DNA from: Glebionis coronaria
Lineage: Eukaryota; Streptophyta; Magnoliopsida; Asterales; Asteraceae
DNA: 64,000 nt
Direction of reading: 5' to 3'
NCBI GenBank assembly: GCA_025667525.1
Contig: CM046878.1
Span: 395,502,974 to 395,566,973, forward strand
The notes beneath the pieces were generated by a model. That model was not told the origin of the DNA. It ran no database searches and worked only from the letters and a program-made list of their open reading frames with translations. The translations under genes were made by a program, and so were the position numbers. Numbering within the stretch: the first letter of the stretch is position 1; every line of letters begins with the position of its first letter. Positions 53,336 to 64,000 of the stretch are shown here, piece by piece.

Positions 53336-54717
53336 CTACAATTAAAAAGTTCAAACAATTAGTATTTTCGATAATTACATTCTTAATAAAATTAACTACC
53401 CAATTAATTACTAATTAAGACTAAGATCCATCTTGTACTCCCACTCATTACAAAAGGACTGTCCAATATGTAAACAAGTGGGGCAAGAGGTAAGCGACGA
53501 GCGTTAATTGCATAACATGCAACTCTTAGACTTTATGAGACCGTTCAAGACACTAGTAAAACGGTAGTAGTGTCATGAGCATGTTTAGTCTCATCTTATG
53601 CCTCGGGTCCAGGGTCTGACCGTGCATACTCGAGTTAAGTTAACCAAGCAAGAACATGCAAATATCACACAGGGTCTGACCGTCGTGAAAAATTTGCCAT
53701 AGGTTTGACAAGGCCCTTAGGACTGTCCAGAGAAGCCAAATCAAATGCACGTGTTCTTAGTTGGCGGGCATACACTTAAATTTCACATAGGGTATAACAA
53801 ATAAATGTGGTAAAACATGTGCACAAAGAAGCATGTAAACAACTGTGTAGCACGAATTTTAAAAAATTTTAGTAATGACACTGTAGTGATCTACGATGGT
53901 TCACGGTAGCTCCAATCGAACTCGCAAGCAAGCGCAGGACCAGACCAGCGCAAGGCAATAGTCGGATATCCTTTAGGTGTGACTGTGCGCACCGGCTTAT
54001 ACCCGCCTTATAGTTTGTTCTAGTGGGTGAGCCGTACATCCCATGAGTCCATAGCGTCCAGTTTTTATTTTCATGAAAGCGTGTTTCAATAGTGTTTAGG
54101 TCCTTTTATTTTATAAAACACTTTTCCACGTAACACATAACCGGTCACAATGAGCATGTATTTATGCGTGTAAAATACTGACCAATTTTAATATCATGTT
54201 TCTCTATAAGTATTTATCCATATTGCATGTAATTTAGGTGTTTTGAAAAACATGTAACAATAATGCAATTAGGAAAACAAATACAACAAACATAAGACAT
54301 TAAATAAACATATAAATCCGAGACCCCGAAGAGTCTTCCCCAAACGAAGAGCCATAAGACTCTCATTAGGTTTTCATCAAGTACCTAAATCTCCCCATGC
54401 ATCACATTACGTGATTGTAGTGAGTCTTATAGCCGGATAACACATAAAATAATCATGGCAAAAAAATTAACTATTAATTTTTATTTTATTTTATTTTATG
54501 TATTCTAATTAACCCTTTAATTTTAATTATATGTTTCTAATTAACAATTAATTTTAATAATTACTTGTTATTTTTTATAAATAATGACAAGTACACAATT
54601 TAATTGTCAAATAAAAATAAAACAAATAACTAAATTAGGTTTCATGCATGCGGTTTCGCGTGTTTATTTAAAACGTGTAACCCATAACCACCAAACGAGC
54701 ATGACTCGTGATGCCAC
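53336..54717 (-). other. 5' leader of the - strand copia element
   Basis: About 1.4 kb between gag and the 5' LTR. The base run next to the LTR (RC 'tggcatcacgag', near 54705-54716) is a diverged version of the initiator-Met primer site. No coding signal. 53234-53665 is duplicated at 44798-45229. Confidence 0.65.
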
Positions 54718-55716
54718 TGTTGGGATTTAATACCTAGTTAACCATGTAACTACGAGTACGCAGCGGAATGGATCTAGTTTGAGCAATTATGATTAACACG
54801 TAATTAATAATAAATAATAAAGGAAACGCGAAAACTAATCTTCGTCCAAAAGCAATGAAACTCAAACGAGTGATAAAATATACCACCTCTACGGTTGCTC
54901 ACACAAACACGTCAAATGAACACGTCCGGATTGCTAGCCGAACTCCACGTATACCCAAACACCAAGTGTCGAAAAACCCGATTCGAACCAAAAAAAACAA
55001 AACAGGTTAAAGCTGCTTTGTTGTCCGAGATATAAGCTTTACCCGAGAACTTTTCCCTTTGCTGTAAGATATCGGACAACACTGTCCGATCTGCACAGAA
55101 GCTTTTGTCCGAGAACGATCAGAAAGAGCCCGGAATAGCTTCTGTGATCTGTCACGCCTTTGACAGATTATCCCACGGTTTGTAAACCTTTAGTAGTATC
55201 AAATAACAACTACTAAACAACTTGGATTGATTAAATGCAAGTGATTTGAGATGGAGTGATCAATTTAAGATTATAAACCCTAATTGAGTTTAAACCTAAA
55301 TTGATTATTAAGAGTATGTTAATGGCAGAGATTTTCTTTGTTTTGCTTTGCAAAATTCGTGTGTTATGAGCTGGGTAGAAGGGTGTTTATATACCCATCA
55401 AATCCCACTCATGATAAGTCAAAAACTCTTCAAGTTTAAGCCTTATCCCACACAAAAACCAATGTTTATCATGACTCTTCTTTACTCCTTATCCCAAATG
55501 AATCTGGACATCTCAAGTAATCATTCTAGATCTTTCCTCAGCTTACTAAAACGATTTTAGGACAGCCATAAAAGTTCTTACACGATTAGTCCAGCAGTTT
55601 ACAATTTCGAAGCTTAACGTGAAGTAAAACGCACTCTAAGTGTTTAACGTGTGTGCCCCCAATAGGCTCACACACCTCTAGCCACATTTGGCTAATCCAA
55701 CGAGCATGAACTAACA
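54718..55716 (-). repeat. 5' LTR of the - strand copia element
   Basis: 999 bp, followed on the right by the TSD AGACA (55717-55721). Contains a TATA-like box at 55388-55394. Confidence 0.93.
55388..55394 (-). promoter_or_regulatory. Candidate TATA box in the copia LTR
   Basis: 'tatataa' on the - strand in the context 'gggtatataaac', conserved at the same place in the other LTR (near 36740). Confidence 0.55.
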
Positions 55717-55721
55717 AGACA

Positions 55722-56150
55722 CATAGATGTTGATGTTTACGAAAAAACAAACATAATGTACTTGAGAGATGCATACCTTGATTACCTATTGCATAACGAA
55801 GATATTTATCAAGGTGAGTTTTGTATCAGCAAACAAAAGGGCTCACAAGAATACCACAACCCAGTCCTTACAACTCCAGCCACTCGAATTATCAGGTCAC
55901 TGTCCTCACCCTCTTGCATTCATTTTTACAAAGCGTTTGAGCCCTTGAACCCAAATTCCCATGCTTAAAACTGAGTACGCGCCCACTACCATTTTTAGCG
56001 TATATAAATTGCATCAAACATGCGCTAAGGGGGCGTTTCGACTTGCCTATTTAAACAGCTTAACTACTAAAAAATTAAGTTGCTTATGTTGAGGTGCATA
56101 TTACACACTCTAGAATAAGTAAATGGTCTAACCAAATACATAAAAGTGCT
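55722..56150. other. No gene recognised
   Basis: Short frames on both strands (for example 55756-55968) without recognisable domains. Confidence 0.4.
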
Positions 56151-56164
56151 TATCTTCTTGAAAT

Positions 56165-56306
56165 ATATTTTTTTTAAAGGACATTTTTTTTACAACTAAC
56201 ACAAACTATCTCACAAGTTCTATCTCACATGTCTCCACCGAGACTTGAACCCACAACCTTTAGGTTAGAGGGCCACTCATATACCGCTGGGCCAAGATGC
56301 CTTTGG
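56165..56306 (-). mobile_element. tRNA-derived SINE, about 142 bp
   Basis: On the - strand: pol III A box TGGCCCAGCGG (56294-56284), B box GTTCAAGTC (56250-56242) in tRNA-like spacing, then an unrelated body and an A-rich tail. Target-site duplications of 14 bp with one mismatch flank it (tatcttcttgaaat at 56151-56164, tatcttcatgaaat at 56307-56320). Not a tRNA gene: the body does not fold into a cloverleaf beyond the promoter region. Confidence 0.88.
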
Positions 56307-56320
56307 TATCTTCATGAAAT

Positions 56321-58419
56321 TAGAAGCAGATAAGTACTTAATATTGTAGGTGAGTCATGACCAGCCAATTCATTACACATAAATTTTTCTTGGATGTTCA
56401 ATGATCACATAAACATTACAGATGACAATAATGGATATTATAATGATTGGTTGGATCTAGGGAACAATTGCGTACCTTGTTTTTAGGTGTTATATTCATG
56501 TTCCTTCGACTCCGTGACGAAGGGTAAAGATATGGGTCCCATTTCATCATCTTCAATCGGAAGCATCATTTTTGAACACTTTTTATCGCCTCCATTGATT
56601 TTATATGTAAGCCTAATAAGTAGGAAGATTCGGTTAGTAGTTGCTCGGTTATTAATGAATATACTAGAAAATGGAACCTTATTATACAATAAAAAATCTG
56701 AAGACTCCAAAATCTGGTATAACTGGTATAACTAAACACATACAGCTTTACCCTTGAGCGACGCAAGTACAACAGTGAAGTAATACATATAGCTTTACCC
56801 TTGAGCAACACTTGTACAACAATAAAGGGAAGCGGGTCTTATGGAAAGGAAGTTACAAACGGAAAAAACATAAACTATAACTTAGAAGCAGTTTTTATAA
56901 CTGTTATGTCATGTGTCCCCGTGCAACATCAACCGTTTCCACATATTTACATAGCTTTGTGGATCGAACTATGACTTGTGCCTGGTCGGGTGCCAAGAAA
57001 TACACCCGAGTTAAGTGTTACAGGCTATTGTGGAATCTGTCCATTAGCAACTGACTGTTGTGTCAATGCTTTCCCATGAACTGTATACAAAAAGTGGGCT
57101 TCAACATTTAATATATATTATCCTTCAAGAGTTACAACGATAAGCAGATAATCTTTATAACACTCATACATAAGCATTTAGAATACTCCTAAATTTTGTA
57201 GACGCAACATCAATGAGTAGCACTTTCAATACTTGGAAGAGTTGTACTGCATTAATTGCATCACAAGTTATCATACAATATAATATTCTTAGAAAACAAA
57301 CCGCGAGCTTACAGAGAAGAAGACAACCGTATAAAGATGAATTTACCTGTCCAGTGAAGAATTATCCACACAATTGCAGACCCGCACTTGCAAAAATGTG
57401 GAAATTCTCGAACCAAAAATGGCCGGATCATAAAAGGCCACTGAGATATAAAAAATGTCCTTTTCAAATAGAAAAATAACATTATCTTTGTTCATATCTA
57501 AGATCTGTGATTTACTAATGAATGTAAATTAACTCCAAGTTGTAAATACGAACTAAGCTCCTAAGGTTCCAAACTACTTGTCGGAGAGGAAAATTTGTAC
57601 CTCCCATAACAAGTTGCATCATGAAGGCAGCAAAAACCAGAATGAAGATAAAGGTGAGGGATACACTTAGCACGCTAGAATGCGGATAAAGGTGAGGGAT
57701 TACATGTTAATCACGAAGGCAGCGAAAACCAGATAATTTTAAGAATTTTTGGTTTGTATTGATATAATTATAAATTACGATAAAGGATTCGAGTGACAAA
57801 AGAACCTCTTCACTCTCAGAGCGTTTAGAACTATTAAAAAAACAAAACGAAGTGTACCAACATTTCTAGGGTTGACATGGATTTTTTCAAAGCGTTCAAC
57901 AACTCGTAATGCAACTGATGGAGCGGAATGAATGTCCGCCACAACATGTATGTTATAACTGCAAATGACTAGCACTTACCAAAAACGATGACATCACATT
58001 CTTCACATCAAATGACCAAAGCTCCATCATGACTACTCTTTCACCAGTTAAATCCAAGGTATCTTACTCTTTTAAACTTATCTCGCCACTTTGATTCGCT
58101 TATATCAATCACGTTGAGTCAGAATTATTGCTTTAAAGCGAGAAAGGAGACTAATATGCAAATGGTTCAGTAAATACTGAAGCTTTATTCCCCTTAATAT
58201 CTGATTGGAAAGACTCATTTTATCAACAGGGCCGACCACATTCGTCAGCGCCATGCTTGAGTTCTTTATAGTTTCGTGAACGTATGAGTTGCTTCCTTCA
58301 CATGGAATATTAATATATTCAAAAACCTAACATTATTTGAGAAAATGAAGTCAGATAATATATAAGGCGACAATGCTCCTAAAGATTGGCAACATACCCC
58401 TGGTCCTCTATAATTCGAA
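56321..58419. other. No gene recognised
   Basis: About 2.1 kb of AT-rich sequence. Frames at 56487-56735, 57213-57479 and 57775-57975 show no domain I can name. A 'gataaaggtgaggga' motif with nearby 'aggcagc.aaaaccag' occurs twice around 57620-57735, a small diverged duplication. Confidence 0.45.
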
Positions 58420-59010
58420 TTGATGCGAGTAGCTTTCCAGCAAGATAAACTGTCCCTGAATTTCTTTTTTCTTAATCAACTTTTGGGCTTTGTAAACAAA
58501 TATAACTGGGTTGAAGGCCCAGGCTGGGAACCAATTTCTCAGATATCGTTGCTTCTGTTCATTGATGACGGTGATAATTTCTATGGCAGTGGGGTCCATG
58601 ATTATCGTGTGGAGCTTAAAATCAACTCGATGTTATTACAATTTTCAAAAATGGTGCCAAGTTTATAGCCGATAGTATGTATTTCTTGCTCATGATTCAA
58701 GTATCATTACTTCAGCAAACGTGTATGCATTGCTTGATTCTGTTAAGAACATGAAAGATATTAAGGACAAAATCCGTGTTAAATCTCTCCAAAAATTGTC
58801 TAAAGGAAATTGGTTGAAAACCAAACTGGGATACAAACCTACAAATAAGTGGTTTCTTTTCTATTCCACATGATATCCTTTTTCGAAACTCAGTGACGGC
58901 CCATTAATTGATGAAGAATTTTACGGATCTGGTATTGTGTCCTACAAAGAAGAGCTCAATATTTTGAGTCATACCCGATATTAACATGGGCTGCAAGATA
59001 GTTGCAAACT
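58420..59010 (+). pseudogene. NO VEIN-like (HSP90-type ATPase family) fragment
   Basis: Two consecutive copies of a repeat typical of the large plant NO VEIN/sacsin-like proteins can be read: GWEPISQISLLLFIDDGDNFYGSGVHDYRVELK (split here for length: GWEPISQIS, FIDDGDNFYGSG, HDYRVELK; 58527-58625), then after a frameshift a YALLDSVKNMKDIKDK stretch (58725-58775), GNWLKTKLGYKPTNK (58808-58850), and GPLIDEEFYGSGIVSYKEELN (58898-58965). Several frameshifts break the reading. Only a few hundred bases of a gene normally several kb long are present. The family acts in auxin-dependent patterning in Arabidopsis; this copy is dead. Confidence 0.7.
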
Positions 59011-59059
59011 TATAACAGTGAAAAGTTACTGATTCTATACTAATTTTAAACATTATATA

Positions 59060-59325
59060 AGAAGAATAAACCTTTAATATATTTGCCACCATCAAATCTA
59101 GCGCAACCAAACCTACCGCCATAAAATCTGCCACCACCAAACCAGTCACCATAATACCTTCTACCACCATGATGAGGTGATGATAATCGTGATACATACC
59201 AAAGTTTCTCCCTCTACCAATTCCACGATCACGAGGTTGGCTAACTGAATTCTTGCAGTCAGGACTGTACTCACGACTTCCAATTCGATGACGATTAGGC
59301 GACACAGAAGCTGCCTGCATTTTAT
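59060..59325 (-). pseudogene. Possible exon of an Arg/Ser- and Gly-rich protein
   Basis: An acceptor-like 'aatttcag' on the - strand (near 59330) precedes an open stretch with SPNRHRIGSREYSPD and RDRGIGRGRNF. A frame change later yields a Gly/Tyr-rich GGRRYYGDWFGGGRFYGG stretch. This composition resembles RS/RGG-rich RNA-binding proteins, but no RNA-recognition motif is seen and I cannot name the family. Confidence 0.35.
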
Positions 59326-59335
59326 ACCCTGAAAT

Positions 59336-61705
59336 TAGCTTAAAGATACTAATTTAGGCATGAAGATAATTATAAAAGGGTATAACAGATCATTTGTTTA
59401 CTGTATCTGACAGGAACTTTGGTGACTCAATGATATACCAACATCAAGAACTTTGGTGACTTGTGGTGATGGAAACTCCGGTTGGGTATTCATGCGCGTC
59501 TGTTCTGCATCTCATCCTCATATCGATCACTGGATTACAAGTCACGAAAAAGAACTGTATAGGTAGCATATGTACTCTCCATTCTTCCTGCAAAAGCTTA
59601 AACTCAGAATTCAGAACATCACTTTACTGATTTTTCGATCAACTATTTATCATCTGAACCCCGAGTGATCCAATGTTATATCTTTTACACTAATCATCTA
59701 ATATATGTAGCTTACTTGCATCAAAATTTGAATGATCGCAAAAAATTAAAAAAATAGACTCTATATCATTAGATGGATAAGAAAATTAGCGATCTTGTTA
59801 CCTGGTATAGAAAAAAAGGGGGTGAAAACTTTGGAGCTAGTATAGACAGAACCAACAATTTATTTGTACGTGCATGATATATGCAGTGAAGTATTTGAGA
59901 AACAGCAACTGATATCAATACAATATCCTGAGCTTAAATCAAAGATGTGACCATGGCCTGCCAGAAAAAGAGCATCAATTATGAAAACTAATTTTCAGTA
60001 CATCACAATATTGTTAGACTTAAATTATTCAGTCTAAAAGTAACGCAGTCTAAAGCAGTTACTGACGTAGCTGCTTGTATAAGGTGTTCATGATTATCGT
60101 ATGAACACTATGTTTGTTGAAGAACATCTAAAACATGAATTAGGGGTGTTGGGTATAACGTGTGAGACAAATGTGTTGTATATGGTTATTGAGAAATATG
60201 GTTAATCGCGGCAATGGTTAGTAAACTTTTTTTACCCATTGCCCGACCTGACCATATTTTCACATAAAAAGAGCATAAATCATGCTTGAGTATGAAGCGT
60301 TTTGTAACTACTCTTGGAAATACTGATTTCAAACTTTCTTCTCAGCCTTTTTTCTGGCTTCGGGCTTCAAAATAAGTTATACCACAGCGAACAGAGAACA
60401 AAATGCAGGACAAGCTAAGCTACCGGTGCAATTGCTCTTAAGACCGCCTTATGTTATGGACCTCTGGATCATGTTTATAATTACATTTGCAACAATGATA
60501 TTCTGATGCAAAAAGTTGGTTTCACAATAACATCGCCAAATATTACATTTGGTTGTCAATTTACTAAAAAACCTAATGTTTATGGAACTATTTTTTTCCT
60601 TAAAAGTGCAAGTCCTTGAAATATTTACTCGCATTTGTCGCGCAGGATTCAAGACTTCACAAGCCAGTTGCAATCAAGTATTGTTTGTGGCCATTAATTT
60701 GGGAGTACCTAAATATGATATTTGAATATGCTTATGGGTCTAAAAAGTGGGGTTTTCCAGGTCTACCTACTTTTTAGAAAGGCTAAAATTAGCAGTTTTA
60801 TCTTTTATTCTTAACCTGAATCGTGATTAATAAACAAACGTCATGTTGATAGTGTTTATTTAGTTTTCATGCATGTGCATTCTGATGGATAACGTTGGAG
60901 TCTGTGAAGGAAGGTGAGATCCTTTTCGCACCAGTTCCTGCTCCAGTAATAACATTAAGCATTTTTCATCTTAAATGAATATAACCTGAATATAACCTAA
61001 ACTGCTCTTATTGCACATGTTTTGCAGTTCACTGATAAATAAAAAAGATACATACATTAAAAACAAATATAACATATATGGAATACTGTAACGAATGTTG
61101 TGTTAACATAGGTTATTTTAATACTCACTTTTGAATAAATGGTATTGCTTGTCACTTTTCAAGGGAGTCGTTTGTATTTTTATTTAGAACATCAAATACT
61201 AATGAAAACAGCTACTGGCACTGCACATCAGTCCAATATGTATATCAGTCTAGATGTGAATTATGTTTTTTTCCTTAAATATCAATCCCAAACAGCTCAT
61301 TTATATGCAGATTCAAGAAGCAATCTTAATCAACCCTTACTATAAGCAATCTTAATCAAACAGCACTGCAATTTAGTGGGCGTATTGGCTCTTTAACTAA
61401 AGTTGCTACTATATACGGGATATACCTGAAGGTAGACAATTGTCCTTTAAAAAACGCCGCATATGCAAATACCAAAAAGAAATACTACACATTATAACAG
61501 GTTAGATAAATGAAGGTAAATAACAAAACATGTATATTCTGTTTGGGCTCTTTCCGAATTATTTATGAACTCAAACACTCTAACTATAATCATTTGTGTT
61601 GTTGTAATTATAACCTTGTTTTGTTTCAGAAAGCCTTAATTTTTACTTACATGGTAAGATCCAAAATTGACCTATACACGAGAATCATTGCATTTTTCCT
61701 TTTAC
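59336..61705. other. No gene recognised
   Basis: About 2.4 kb, AT-rich. Short frames at 60449-60673, 61139-61345 and 61510-61740 have no recognisable domains. Confidence 0.45.
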
Positions 61706-61884
61706 CAATAAAGTATCCCATACAAAACAATCTCCACTAGAACAGCCAGCGAAAAGAACTCGACCCAATATTGAATATGCAATAAACGTCACATTAGGAG
61801 CATCGCCTGCTGTTGTTGTAGAGGGTTAAATTGTAACTTATGTCCGGTTCTGATGTCATATAGTCTGCAAGTCTTCACTGGATC
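61706..61884 (-). pseudogene. Heterotrimeric G-protein beta subunit (AGB1-like) exon fragment
   Basis: WD40 repeat sequence specific to plant G-beta: TCRLYDIRTGHKLQ (61870-61825), a frameshift, then GDAPNVTFIAYSILGRVLFAGCSSGDCFVWDTLL ending at 61706 (given in parts: GDAPNVTFIAYS, GRVLFAGCSSGDCFVWDTLL). Just after DTLL comes GTAAAA, which may be the old donor site. G-beta normally has seven WD repeats; only about one and a half are present, and neighbouring exons were not found. Isolated dead exon. Confidence 0.78.
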
Positions 61885-64000
61885 CTCCAATTTGCTCAAC
61901 GATGAAATTTAGTCATTAATTATTTTTAAGACAGACCCAAACACCGCAAGCTTTAGCACTAAAGGTTAATATAAATGCATATCAAGAAACTGCTTATTAC
62001 AATTAAAACCACATGAAAGTGAAGATGATAATCTCTCATAATAAATTGCAACGATTTAGTAAAATAGTCGTTACCTTTGGGACTACTGATACTTTTATAC
62101 TCAATTACTATCCATGCTAGGTACACTCACAGTATAGAACTAGGTCAGAACTATTTTGTGAAATCCACCTTTTCCAAAATCCCACAAGTCCAAAATCAAT
62201 TCTTTAAGGCAACAATGTTTGGGTTATCTAATACACGTGTTGTTTGTAAGTCTCGTTCTTGTATCTCTTGTTTTGTAAAACCTTTTTAATAGTCAATGCT
62301 TCACAGATTTCTAAGTATTTTTCTTGAAACATAACTCCAAATGATCCATGCTCAACAACACACTGAGCACATTTGAGTAACAACACCTAGCGAGTATCGA
62401 CACATATATGTAACAATAGTTGGACCATCCGATTCTAGCATTGTATGAGTGACTGTTAAATGCCATAGCTGATATTGGGTGGCTGGATTTGATAAAACGC
62501 AGACTAAAAAAATCCCTAAAAATTAAAGAATAATCAAAACTCATAATCTAATCAGGGTTAATACTAACTTTAAGAATTAGATTTAAGTTACTTACATGAT
62601 TTTTTTGCTATGTATTGCAATGAATCACTGCTATTGAACTCAATTGGCCAAAGTAAAAAAGTAACTAAATACAACAATCAAACCAGTAGCCGTAAGATAC
62701 TCACCAAAACCGGAGGGGATCTGGAGATCATGCTTCTTAGTTCTTATCATGCAACATTATTTGTCAATGTTAAGGGATTGCTTCTACACTGATGGAAGTG
62801 CTTGCTCTTGTAATAGATGGCGACGACTGTCCGAGCAGGTAAACCACAAGGAGTGGGCATCTCCTCCTACAACAAATATTTGGATTTATTATTGTTTTAT
62901 TTATGAACTCGGACTATCATAAAAAGAAAATAAAATGTCAAAATGGATACTTGATTCCACATTGGTCTCTTCTTATACAACATTTACTTCATTCTCTATA
63001 AATGAATCAATCTAACAGTTTTTCTGTTATCCTTCAATTTTTCACCTTTGTCTTTGCAAATGAAATTGAACTAAGTTGGTCATATGACACAGACACAAAT
63101 TTATATATTTCCACATTTTAAAACTCAACGTCAAGTGTAGCTAATGATTTTATACCGTCACTGTCATTGTTTCATAGATCTACAACCATGAGATTAAACT
63201 ACACAATTCAATACCAGATATCATTTTGTGAGCCTTAGAACCTGTTTATAAAATTGGGTAAATATGTCAAATAATAATATCCTCTAAATGAGTCAAAAAT
63301 CACCAAAGTCTTGATAAGACCCATTACATAGTGTAGACTGTAGACCGGCCGGCCTAATTGGTCCCTTTGGGCTGATATATAACTTGAGTTCAATATTAAA
63401 AATTCTAACAAAACACTCACGTCAGCTTGGTTGCCAACTGTAACTCATTATTTTGCTCCTGAAGGTTTATAAGATAAAATCAGGCAAACACTGACCCTTT
63501 CATCTTATCCACATGCTACCTTTTATATTTTCAAGGTGTATGCGAAAAAGATAAGTGCATTTGAAAGCTGGAAACTTACAATGATTTATCATAAGATGTT
63601 GGTACACTTTCTTTACTAAATAGCAGGGTATGGACATTTGGCTACACATGCATTAATCGTATTCTGATAGGTCAACTTTGTTTTCAAACTAAGTCCGAAT
63701 ATATAACAGGGATATCACCAACTTGAATGCCTCCACCCTGAAACAAAAAAGGAAAACCTAACTAACAAATAGATAAAGAGGGTGTATAATTCAAACAGTT
63801 TATTTGCTTACAAATCATGACGTGCCAATATGCATATTTGTAAAGAGGGTAGTAATATTTGTTTCGGCTTATATAGATGGCTTACACAGTTACACCTGGG
63901 CCTATTGCAAAGAAGGGGCCTCTTGCAAAAAGGGTGGTAATCTTTATAAAGAATCCCAACTGCAGTTCCTGGAATCATAGCAAGTATAGTGATTATTAGG
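61885..64000. other. No gene recognised
   Basis: About 2.1 kb, AT-rich. Frames at 62077-62289, 62311-62544, 62610-62792 and 63235-63420 have no recognisable domain. Confidence 0.45.

Larger units (their letters stand above)
36071..55716 (-). mobile_element. Ty1/copia LTR retrotransposon, - strand, interrupted by a gypsy element
   Basis: Two 999-bp LTRs (36071-37069 and 54718-55716), TG...CA on either strand, flanked by a perfect TSD AGACA (36066-36070 and 55717-55721). By eye the LTRs differ at about 13 positions (1.3%). Coding sequence runs on the - strand, so the right LTR is the 5' LTR. The body is split in gag by the nested unit at 42013-53233; without it the element would be about 8.4 kb. 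Confidence 0.93.

Noticed and set aside
56240..56306. tRNA gene
   Set aside because: A and B boxes are present, but the acceptor and anticodon arms do not pair and the unit has a SINE body, A-rich tail and long TSD.

Overview
This is a repeat-dominated piece of a plant nuclear genome with no intact host gene that I can recognise. Ty1/copia and Ty3/gypsy LTR retrotransposons, hAT-type MITEs, (TA)n-flanked TIR elements, a tRNA-derived SINE and broken copies of plant genes (CAMTA, L-type lectin receptor kinase, NO VEIN-like, G-protein beta) identify it as an angiosperm. The 12.2 kb SIRE-type copia element with a large extra ORF, and the style of the other repeats, suggest Asteraceae; that family-level call is inference.

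Layout. 1-5136: TIR elements joined to each other by long (TA)n arrays, a Helitron-like terminus and a hAT-like MITE. 5137-17322: a complete, young SIRE-like copia element on the + strand, flanked by ATAAA target-site duplications. It has near-identical LTRs (about 8 substitutions and 1 indel in 745 bp), a broken gag, a long pol ORF, and a downstream two-exon ORF whose apparent phase-0 intron carries four hairpin-forming repeats of about 105 bp. 17328-21248: unique-looking sequence with a CAMTA pseudogene fragment and a GGACC-rich hAT MITE with an 8-bp TSD. 21249-32711: a second chain of TIR elements and (TA)n arrays, including a 1,000-N assembly gap. 32716-36070: a Helitron-like terminus and a lectin receptor kinase pseudogene split by a hAT MITE at kinase subdomain II. 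36071-55716: a - strand copia element flanked by AGACA and interrupted in gag by a decayed - strand Ty3/gypsy element (42013-53233). The gypsy unit lacks matching TSDs, and a 432-bp piece of copia gag/leader is present twice. 55722-64000: non-coding sequence with one tRNA-derived SINE and fragments of NO VEIN-like and G-beta genes.

Main points. (i) Every long (TA)n array in the window has a mobile-element end on both sides, and several of those elements share an internal motif close to CCGTTAGAT about 50-60 bp from their ends. This looks like a microsatellite-associated transposon group, comparable in habit to the rice Micron elements. (ii) The SIRE element appears to splice its post-pol gene, with structured repeats inside the intron. 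(iii) The nested gypsy element has almost identical LTRs around a heavily mutated pol and carries duplicated host-element sequence inside it, so its LTRs are not a simple clock.
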